Below, in pieces: positions 5,753-11,212 of a stretch of DNA of 11,212 nt (position 1 is the stretch's first letter; each line of letters starts with the position of its first letter). Under the pieces are notes generated by a model. The model worked only from the letters and a program-made list of their open reading frames with translations. It searched no databases and was not told the DNA's origin. The translations under genes and the position numbers were made by a program. Source of the stretch: Actinomycetes bacterium (GTDB taxonomy: Bacteria > Actinomycetota > Acidimicrobiia > Acidimicrobiales > Bog-793); assembly GCA_021823365.1 (NCBI GenBank), contig JAKAOD010000054.1, forward strand, positions 1 to 11,212, read 5' to 3'.

Positions 5753-6535
5753 ATGGACTCTGACCTAGCCTCTGACCTGGGTGTCGAGAGCACGAACCGC
5801 TTGGCGGGAGCGGGCGACCCCCGCACCGACGATGCGACCGCGCCCGGCGACGGCGAGCCCGAGTCTCCGCACGCCGCACGCCTTCGTGAGCGAAAGAAGC
5901 TCGCCACCCGCAGGGCGCTCCGGCACGCCGCGCTCGAGCTCGTCGCTGCGCGTGGCTTCGCCAACGTCACGGTCGAGGACATCGCGGCGGCAGCCGACGT
6001 GTCGCCCCGGACGTTCTTCAACTACTTCCCGTCGAAGGAGGCTGCGCTCCTCGCCGACGACCCCGAGCTGCTCGTCGAGCTGCGCGACGCCATCCGCAGC
6101 CGCCCGGTCGGCGAGGCGGTGCTCGACGTCGTGCGCGCGGTGATGAAGTCGAAGCTGAGCGAGGCCACGCACCTCGTCGACGAGGGGTCGGAACCTCTCG
6201 AGACGCTGCGCCGGATGAAGGCGGTCTTCGCCGACCCGCACCTTCGGGCCGCCTTCGTCGCCCATATGGGCGCAATCGAGCGCTGCATCGCCGAGGGGAT
6301 CGCCGAGCGCCTCGGCGCCGACCTCGCCGAGGACCCGTACCCGAGCCTCGTCGCCGTCTCAGCGACCTCTGCGATGCGTCTTGCCTTCGTCCTCTGGGCG
6401 CGCTCCGGCGGGCGAGCGAGGCTCAATTCGCTCCTCGACGCCGCCTTCGCCGCCATGCGCTCCGGGCTCGCAGACGACGGCGGGCTCGCCGCCATCCTCC
6501 ACGACGTCGCCAACCGGGAGGGAGACGCCGAATGA
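5753..6535 (+). CDS. TetR-family transcriptional repressor
   Basis: DNA-binding regulator of 260 residues, presumably repressing its own operon until a ligand binds. The N-terminal TetR domain follows RERKKLATRRALRHAALELV (45-64), with the helix-turn-helix VTVEDIAAAADVSPRTFFNYF at 72-92 and the following FPSKEAAL; these are near-consensus. The C-terminal ligand domain (about 105-255) has the weak conservation usual for the family. The first 40 residues are an acidic, disordered extension, longer than the usual 10-20. The frame is open upstream to a GTG at 5669, but that start would put the operator array inside the gene, so the leaderless ATG is preferred. The stop overlaps the exporter start as ATGA, tying the regulator to the exporter it probably controls. 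Confidence 0.9.
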   Translation: MDSDLASDLGVESTNRLAGAGDPRTDDATAPGDGEPESPHAARLRERKKLATRRALRHAALELVAARGFANVTVEDIAAAADVSPRTFFNYFPSKEAALLADDPELLVELRDAIRSRPVGEAVLDVVRAVMKSKLSEATHLVDEGSEPLETLRRMKAVFADPHLRAAFVAHMGAIERCIAEGIAERLGADLAEDPYPSLVAVSATSAMRLAFVLWARSGGRARLNSLLDAAFAAMRSGLADDGGLAAILHDVANREGDAE

Positions 6536-8163
6536 CCGCCGACGAGGCCGCCGACGAAGCTGTCGACGAGGCCGTCGAGGGGGTCGTCGACATCGGCCGG
6601 CGGCGTGTGCTCGTCGTCGTCGGCGCCCTGATGCTCGGCATGCTCCTCGCCGCGCTCGACCAGACGATCGTCTCGACGGCGCTGCCGACGATCGTCGCCG
6701 ACCTCCACGGCGCCTCCCACCTGGCCTGGGTCGTCGTCGCCTACCTCCTCGCCTCGACAGCGTCGACGCCGCTATGGGGGAAGCTCGGCGACCAGTACGG
6801 ACGCAAGGTCTACTTCCAGGCCTCGATCGTCATCTTCCTCGCCGGATCGGCGCTCTCGGGCCTCAGCCACTCGATGGTCGAGCTCATCGCCTTCCGGGCC
6901 GTCCAGGGCCTCGGCGGCGGCGGGCTGATGGTCGGCGCCCAGGCGATCGTCGGCGACGTCGTGCCGCCACGTGACCGCGGCCGCTACCAGGGTCTGTTCG
7001 GGGCGGTCTTCGGCGTGGCAAGCGTCGTCGGGCCGCTGCTCGGCGGCGTGTTCGTCGAGCAGCTCTCCTGGCGCTGGATCTTCTACGTCAACCTCCCCAT
7101 CGGCGCGATCGCGCTCGCCGCCGTCGCGACCGCCGTCCCGGCGCACGGGACCCGGGTCCACCACGTGATCGACTACCTCGGCACCGGCCTGCTCGCCGCC
7201 GCGGCGACCAGCTTCACCCTGCTCACGAGCCTCGGCGGCACGACCTATCCCTGGGGCTCGGCCCCGATCATCGCGATGGGGGTCGCCGGCGCCGCGCTCG
7301 GCGTCGCCTTCGTCCTCGTCGAGCGACGGGCGACCGAACCGGTGCTTCCGCTCCACCTCTTCGCCAACCGGGCATTCTCGGTCACGAGCGTGGTCGGCTT
7401 CATCATCGGGTTCGCGATGTTCGGGGCGATCACCTACCTGCCCTTCTACTTCCAGAACGTGAAGGGCGCCTCGCCGACGATGTCCGGGGTCGACCTCCTG
7501 CCGCTCATGGCGGGTCTCCTCGTCACCTCGATCGGCTCCGGCGTCGCGATCACCCGTACCGGCCGCTACCGGGTCTTCCCGCTCGCCGGGACGGCGATCA
7601 TGGCCGCCGGCCTCTACCTGCTGTCCCACCTCGGCGTGACGACCGGAGCCGTCGCCTCCTCGCTCGACATGGTCGTGCTCGGGATGGGTCTCGGCGGGGT
7701 CATGCAGGTGCTCGTCCTCATCGTCCAGAACGCCGTGCCGCATGCCGAGCTCGGGGTCGCCACCTCCTCTGCGACGTTCTTCCGCTCGATCGGCGGCTCC
7801 TTCGGGACGGCGATCTTCGGCGCCATCTTCGCCAACGTCATCACCGGCGACGTCGCGAGCCGCCTGCACGGGGCGAGGCTTCCGCAGGGGCTCTCCCTCG
7901 CCAGCCTCACGCCGAAGCTCCTCGACGCCTTGCCGCACTCGATCCGCGTCGCGATCGTCGGCGGCTACGCCGCCACCATCCACACCCTGTTCGTGGTGGC
8001 GATCCCGATCGCCCTGCTCGCCTTCGCCGGCAGCTGGCTCATCCCCCACGTCGAGCTCCGCCGCTCGAACGCCGGCCAGTCCGGCGCAGGCGACGTGGCG
8101 GGCGACGGCGCGACTCCCCCTGCGGCCCAGCCCGCCGCACCGACTCCGGAGGTCGTCCTTTGA
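6532..8163 (+). CDS. DHA2-family MFS drug:H+ antiporter (EmrB/QacA type)
   Basis: Inner-membrane proton-coupled exporter of 543 residues, the length expected for 14 transmembrane helices. Visible family motifs are the first-helix LDQTIVSTALPTI with D43, motif A GKLGDQYGRK at 83-92 in the loop between helices 2 and 3, motif B FRAVQGLGGG with R122, and motif C GAVFGVASVVGPLLGG at 157-172, the antiporter signature. SWRWIFYVNLPIG then follows as usual. The N-terminus has an unusual acidic run (ADEAADEAVDEAVEG) before the first helix, and the C-terminal tail is A/P-rich. The start is fixed by the ATGA overlap with tetR and by GGGAGGGAG (6516-6524). Substrate is unknown; such proteins export cationic drugs, antibiotics or lipids. 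Confidence 0.93.
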   Translation: MTADEAADEAVDEAVEGVVDIGRRRVLVVVGALMLGMLLAALDQTIVSTALPTIVADLHGASHLAWVVVAYLLASTASTPLWGKLGDQYGRKVYFQASIVIFLAGSALSGLSHSMVELIAFRAVQGLGGGGLMVGAQAIVGDVVPPRDRGRYQGLFGAVFGVASVVGPLLGGVFVEQLSWRWIFYVNLPIGAIALAAVATAVPAHGTRVHHVIDYLGTGLLAAAATSFTLLTSLGGTTYPWGSAPIIAMGVAGAALGVAFVLVERRATEPVLPLHLFANRAFSVTSVVGFIIGFAMFGAITYLPFYFQNVKGASPTMSGVDLLPLMAGLLVTSIGSGVAITRTGRYRVFPLAGTAIMAAGLYLLSHLGVTTGAVASSLDMVVLGMGLGGVMQVLVLIVQNAVPHAELGVATSSATFFRSIGGSFGTAIFGAIFANVITGDVASRLHGARLPQGLSLASLTPKLLDALPHSIRVAIVGGYAATIHTLFVVAIPIALLAFAGSWLIPHVELRRSNAGQSGAGDVAGDGATPPAAQPAAPTPEVVL

Positions 8164-10478
8164 GCAGGTTCTTCGCAGGGCTCGGGCGGGTCGTCGTCCG
8201 GCACCGTCACCTCGTCGTGCTCGGCTGGATCGTCCTCGCCGTCGTCTCGATGCGCGCGTTGCCCTCGCTCGGGAGCGAGGTCAACAACAACAACAGCCAG
8301 TTCCTCCCCTCGAGCGCGCCGAGCGCCAAGGCGACGAGCCTGCTCACCCCGATCCTCGGCAGCACCAACTCGACGAGCCAGATCGCCATCGTCGGCTCGA
8401 CGACGAGCGGTCCGCTCGACCGGGCCGACCTCGCGGCGCTGGCGCGCGAAGCCGCTGCGGCACGAGCCGTCCCGCGGGTCGTCTCCTCGCGCCTGCTCGG
8501 CACCTCGCCTGACGGCCGTGCGGCGGAGATCGTCGTCATCGCCCGGGTCAACTACGCCGACGTGAGCGCCCAGAAGAAGGTCGTCGACGGCCTCCAGGAG
8601 ACCTTCTCGCGGGCCGCGGCACCGCCGGGCCTCCAGCTCCACCTCGCCGGACCGGTCGCGACCAACGTCGCCAACCAGGCGAGCTCCAACACGGCGTCGA
8701 GCCGGACGCAGTCGCTGACGTTCCTTTTCGTGATCGCCCTCCTCCTCCTCGTCTTCCGCTCGGTGCTCGCCCCGCTCGTCACCCTGCTGCCGGTCGGGTT
8801 CGCCCTGCTCGTGTCGATGCGCTTCATCGGGGGTCTCGGCGCCGACGGGCTGAAGATCTCCGAGATCACCGAGCTGCTCCTCATCGTGCTCTTGATCGGG
8901 GCGGGCACCGACTACGGCCTGTTCCTCGTGTTCAGGGTGCGAGAGGAGGTCCGCCGCGGCCTCGACGCCAAGGACGCGGTCGTCCACGCGCTCCAGCGCG
9001 TCGGCGAGTCGATCTCCGCCTCGGCGGGCACGGTGATCTTCGCCCTGCTCACCCTCTTGCTCGCGAGCTTCGGCATCTACAAGGACCTCGGCGTGCCACT
9101 CGCCGTCGGCGTCGGCGTGATGCTGCTCGCCGGCCTGACGCTGCTCCCGGCGCTGCTCGCCATCTTCGGCACGGCGGCCTTCTGGCCCTCGCGGGTCGCC
9201 GCCGGCGACACGCAGGACGGGTGGTGGGGACGGACCGCCGGGCGCCTCGTCGCCCGCCCGGCGCTCACGCTGGCCACCGGGGTCGTCGTCTTCGGCGCCC
9301 TCGCCGCGGCGACCTTCGGCTACAAGTCGGCGGGCTTCGGCGGCGCGCTCAACGCTCCGGCGGGGAGCGACGCCGCGATCGGCAACGCCATCGTCGCGCG
9401 CCACTTCCCCCGGGCGAGCGCCAACCCGGCGAACCTCGTGCTGCGCTACGAGCGGCCGGTGTGGGACCAGCCGGTCGCCGTCCTCGACGCCGAGCGCTCC
9501 CTCGAGTCCTCGGGACGGTTCACCCAGCTCACCGGTCCGCTCGACCCGACCGGCTACCAGCTGTCCCCTGCGATGTACGCCGGCCTGCACGCGCGCCTCG
9601 GCAACCCCGTGACATTGCCGGCGGTCGAGCCGCCGGGGCTCGACGTCCCGACCGTCGCCTACAACGCCTACCGCACGACCACGCAGTTCGTGAGCGCCGA
9701 CGGCCGCACGGTGCAGTTCGAGGCGACGCTCCGGGCGGGCGCGCAGGCGTCGACGCCCGCGATGGACGCCACCCCGGTGATCCGGACCGTGGTCGCACAC
9801 GCCGCAGCCGCCTCGGGCGCCTCGGCGAGCGGGGTCGCCGGCGAGGCCGCGTCGCTCTACGACGTGAGCAACATCTCCAACCACGACCTCGTGAAGATCG
9901 TGCCCGTCGCCATCGTGGCGATCGGGATCCTGCTCGCCCTGGTGCTGCGGAGCGCCGTCGCACCGCTGTACCTCATCGTGAGCGTGGCCCTCTCCTACTT
10001 CGCCTCGCTCGGGGTCTCGACGCTCGTGTTCATCGACATCGGCGGGGGGAGCGGGCTCACCTTCGTGCTCCCGTTCCTCATGTTCATCTTCCTGCTCGCC
10101 CTGGGCGAGGACTACAACATCCTCGTCATGACGCGCATCCGCGAAGAGGCGCGCCGGCTCGGGCTGCGCCAGGCGGTCGTGCGGGCCGTCGGCCGGACCG
10201 GGCCGACGGTCACCTCCGCCGGGCTCGTGCTCGCCGGGAGCTTCGCCGTCCTCGCGATCGCCGGAGGTGGCGGGCCCGGCGGCAGCCAGATCCGCGACAT
10301 CGGCTTCGGGCTCGCCATCGGCATCCTCATGGACACCTTCCTCGTCCGGACGCTCATCGTCCCGTCGGTCGTCGCCCTGCTCGGCACGTGGAACTGGTGG
10401 CCCGCGCGGCTGGGACGCGCGACCGCCGGCGAGGCCGCGGGCGGCGAGGAGCTCGCCGCGGCGGGGGCGGCGCCGTAG
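8160..10478 (+). CDS. MMPL-family RND transporter
   Basis: Proton-driven RND-type exporter of 772 residues in the cell membrane; family members export lipids, glycolipids, siderophores or drugs. Order: helix 1 at about 17-34, an extracytoplasmic domain at 35-183 that begins with NNNNSQFLPSSAPSAKA, helices 2-6 at about 185-338, helix 7 near 366-386, a second extracytoplasmic domain to about 572, and helices 8-12 to about 750. The paired proton-relay residues are both present: D251-Y252 in GAGTDYGLFLVFR and D651-Y652 in ALGEDYNILVMTRIREE. The TTG start is supported by GGAGG (8148-8152) with a 7-base spacer and by the TTGA overlap with the MFS stop. It is the last gene of the tetR operon. The two exporters belong to unrelated superfamilies and may handle related substrates, an inference. 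Confidence 0.93.
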   Translation: MSRFFAGLGRVVVRHRHLVVLGWIVLAVVSMRALPSLGSEVNNNNSQFLPSSAPSAKATSLLTPILGSTNSTSQIAIVGSTTSGPLDRADLAALAREAAAARAVPRVVSSRLLGTSPDGRAAEIVVIARVNYADVSAQKKVVDGLQETFSRAAAPPGLQLHLAGPVATNVANQASSNTASSRTQSLTFLFVIALLLLVFRSVLAPLVTLLPVGFALLVSMRFIGGLGADGLKISEITELLLIVLLIGAGTDYGLFLVFRVREEVRRGLDAKDAVVHALQRVGESISASAGTVIFALLTLLLASFGIYKDLGVPLAVGVGVMLLAGLTLLPALLAIFGTAAFWPSRVAAGDTQDGWWGRTAGRLVARPALTLATGVVVFGALAAATFGYKSAGFGGALNAPAGSDAAIGNAIVARHFPRASANPANLVLRYERPVWDQPVAVLDAERSLESSGRFTQLTGPLDPTGYQLSPAMYAGLHARLGNPVTLPAVEPPGLDVPTVAYNAYRTTTQFVSADGRTVQFEATLRAGAQASTPAMDATPVIRTVVAHAAAASGASASGVAGEAASLYDVSNISNHDLVKIVPVAIVAIGILLALVLRSAVAPLYLIVSVALSYFASLGVSTLVFIDIGGGSGLTFVLPFLMFIFLLALGEDYNILVMTRIREEARRLGLRQAVVRAVGRTGPTVTSAGLVLAGSFAVLAIAGGGGPGGSQIRDIGFGLAIGILMDTFLVRTLIVPSVVALLGTWNWWPARLGRATAGEAAGGEELAAAGAAP
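10441..10459. terminator. Hairpin at the convergent MMPL/nuclease junction
   Basis: GCGGCGAG (10441-10448) pairs perfectly with CTCGCCGC (10452-10459) around a 3-base loop. It lies inside the last codons of the MMPL gene. Only 3 bp separate the two convergent stops, so any terminator must be in coding sequence. No T run; biased G/A codons could produce it by chance. Confidence 0.25.
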
Positions 10479-10481
10479 CGC

Positions 10482-10841
10482 TCAGGCCGAGCGCCGGGCC
10501 GCCGAGCCCGCTCGCCCCGCGGTCGCCCCGGCCGCGAGGTGCTCCTTCAGGACGATATGGGCGTAGTCCTTGCGGTGCAGCACGCGCACCTGGATGCCGG
10601 GGTAGAGCTCGGCGAGCCTGCGCACCTTGGCGTGCTTGCGGGTGACGAGATCCTGGCGAAGCGTGGTGAGCTCGACGAACAGCGAGTGCTCGGGAAGGTA
10701 GAAGTCGGGCCGGAAGGCCGCCGCCGGGCGGCCGGCGGCATCCCACGCCAGCACGAACTCGACGGGCTCGTACTCCCATCGGATCCCGTAGAAGTCGAAC
10801 AGCGCCGCGAGGCGCGCCTCGGAGTCGTGGGCGAAGCGCAC
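10482..10841 (-). CDS. Small PD-(D/E)XK nuclease-like protein
   Basis: A conserved uncharacterised protein of 119 residues with a PD-(D/E)XK nuclease pattern: E8 in the first helix (HDSEARLAALFDFYGI), WEYEP at 22-26, D46 in RPDFYLP and E57 in LFVELTT, followed by K69 in VTRKHAKVRRL. The usual E-x-K has become E-L-T, so the lysine may be supplied by K69 or activity may be lost. I recall similar short proteins as widespread conserved hypotheticals in actinobacteria and cyanobacteria; no function is known to me. The frame is open upstream to 11015, but that would overlap the MerR-like gene with low-quality sequence. The GTG at 10841 is chosen because GGGGAG lies 6 bases before it. It shares a strand with the MerR-like gene 43 bp upstream, probably as one operon. 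The C-terminal 16 residues are a low-complexity tail. Confidence 0.72.
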   Translation of the reverse strand: MRFAHDSEARLAALFDFYGIRWEYEPVEFVLAWDAAGRPAAAFRPDFYLPEHSLFVELTTLRQDLVTRKHAKVRRLAELYPGIQVRVLHRKDYAHIVLKEHLAAGATAGRAGSAARRSA

Positions 10842-10884
10842 GGGCCGCTCCCCGACCCGCTGCGGGGCGGCGCGTGCCAGGGCG

Positions 10885-11212
10885 CTAACCCCTTGCGAGC
10901 GCGTCGGGTGCCTCTCCGGCGCCGGGCGCAGCTGCGGCCTGCCCGGTCTCGCCGGCCGGCGCGCCGGCGCCAGCCGCGAACGCGACGATCGCTGCGTCGA
11001 CCTCGCCGACGACACCGGCGAGCGGCACGACGTTGAACACGCCCTGCCCGCCTTTGAGGAGGTCGACGATCTCCTCGCCGGTGCGCACGAGCACAGAGCA
11101 GCTCCCGCCGAGCACGAGGTTGGCCGTCGCGAGGTCCTCGCCCGCCTGGCGCAGGGTCGCGATCGCGCGGCGCGCCTGGCGAAGGTTGAGGCCGGCGTCG
11201 AGCAGCTGCTTG
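10885..11212 (-). CDS. MerR-like transcriptional regulator, N-terminus cut by window
   Basis: The C-terminal 108 residues of a probable DNA-binding regulator; the winged-helix domain lies beyond the window. The first visible residues KQLLDAGLNLRQARRAI match the end of a MerR DNA-binding domain and its linker helix. The following EEIVDLLKGGQGVFNVVPL resembles the C-terminal dimerisation region of actinobacterial MerR proteins of the mycobacterial FtsR (Rv1828) type, a resemblance recalled and not computed. The last 35 residues are an A/G/P-rich tail of no clear fold. The gene runs toward the nuclease-like gene on the same strand. Without the N-terminus the DNA-binding function is inferred, and other helical proteins cannot be fully excluded. 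Confidence 0.65.
   Translation of the reverse strand, partial: KQLLDAGLNLRQARRAIATLRQAGEDLATANLVLGGSCSVLVRTGEEIVDLLKGGQGVFNVVPLAGVVGEVDAAIVAFAAGAGAPAGETGQAAAAPGAGEAPDALARG

Larger units (their letters stand above)
5670..5754 (+). repeat. 17-bp-phased TGCA array, likely TetR operator region
   Basis: TGCA begins at 5670, 5687, 5704 and 5721, exactly 17 bp apart each time. GCA recurs at positions 11-13 of all four units and of a fifth, otherwise divergent unit at 5738-5754. Read as half-sites, near-copies of AACRCTGCA end at 5690, 5707 and 5724, and an inverted copy starts at 5730. The array stops at the TetR start codon. Confidence 0.6.

Noticed and set aside
6541..6585. DEA-type codon repeats at the start of the MFS gene.
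   Set aside because: Short, degenerate acidic tail before helix 1; no exact repeat unit long enough to suggest a functional repeat.
8282..8295. AAC trinucleotide run (four copies) as a possible unstable repeat.
   Set aside because: It encodes the NNNN of the family-typical NNNSQFLPSSAPS segment in MMPL proteins and is too short to suggest phase variation.
6772..9884. Long minus-strand frames (6772-8049, 7965-9884) opposite the two exporters.
   Set aside because: Their products are rich in D, E, R, G and H, typical of antisense reading of membrane-protein codons. The plus strand carries unmistakable MFS and MMPL motifs.
9221..10645. A 474-codon plus-strand frame overlapping the MMPL 3' half.
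   Set aside because: Arginine-rich frame shadow of the MMPL gene with no motif.
10854..10866. Small inverted repeat CCCGC/GCGGG between the two minus-strand genes.
   Set aside because: Only about 4 bp can pair once a loop is allowed, expected by chance at this GC content.
10842..11015. N-terminal extension of the nuclease-like protein to an ATG at 11015.
   Set aside because: The extra 58 residues are R/P/S-rich, overlap the MerR-like gene, and a GTG with GGGGAG at the right distance stands at the start of the conserved part.
1..11212. Search for CRISPR, transposon, phage, toxin-antitoxin or restriction systems.
   Set aside because: No spaced identical repeats, transposase, integrase or toxin motifs seen. 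The PD-(D/E)XK protein alone, beside a MerR-like gene, does not make a defence system.

Overview
The window is GC-rich (third codon positions almost always G or C) and uses ATG, GTG and TTG starts, repeated 4-base stop/start overlaps, an MMPL exporter and a MerR regulator of a type common in Actinomycetota. I infer a motile, high-GC actinobacterium. A deep lineage such as Acidimicrobiia is my best guess from gene content, but nothing here proves it. There are eleven protein genes, two of them cut by the window edges. I see no rRNA, tRNA, CRISPR array, insertion sequence or phage gene.

Layout. (1) Bases 1-1609, plus strand: the 3' part of a chemotaxis cluster, cheR (truncated by the window), a single-domain cheY and a cheX phosphatase, each joined to the next by an ATGA overlap. 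(2) Bases 1610-4296: a hairpin-rich leader, a GT2-like glycosyltransferase on the plus strand, and a long GT4 glycosyltransferase with a helical-repeat-like C-terminus on the minus strand. The two 3' ends overlap by 121 bp. (3) Bases 4297-4632: a 336-bp divergent control region, with an 8-bp inverted repeat carrying a sigma-28-like promoter candidate, a DosR-type palindrome, and a zinc-finger-like reading frame running into the next gene. (4) Bases 4633-5499: a FliA/WhiG-family sigma factor. (5) Bases 5670-10478: an efflux operon, TetR regulator then DHA2 (14-helix type) MFS exporter then MMPL/RND exporter, preceded by a 17-bp-phased TGCA repeat array that contains a near-perfect palindrome between the -35 and -10 candidates. 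(6) Bases 10482-11212, minus strand: a small PD-(D/E)XK nuclease-like protein and, upstream of it, the C-terminal part of a MerR-like regulator.

How it fits together. CheR would methylate chemoreceptors, CheY would carry the signal to the flagellar motor and CheX would dephosphorylate CheY. The sigma factor would transcribe late flagellar and chemotaxis genes. The two glycosyltransferases sit between these motility genes, which makes flagellin or surface-polymer glycosylation a reasonable but unproven role. The exporter operon looks like a separate module, self-regulated by its own TetR. The genes are of recognised families; the less ordinary material is in the regulatory DNA before fliA and before the TetR gene.
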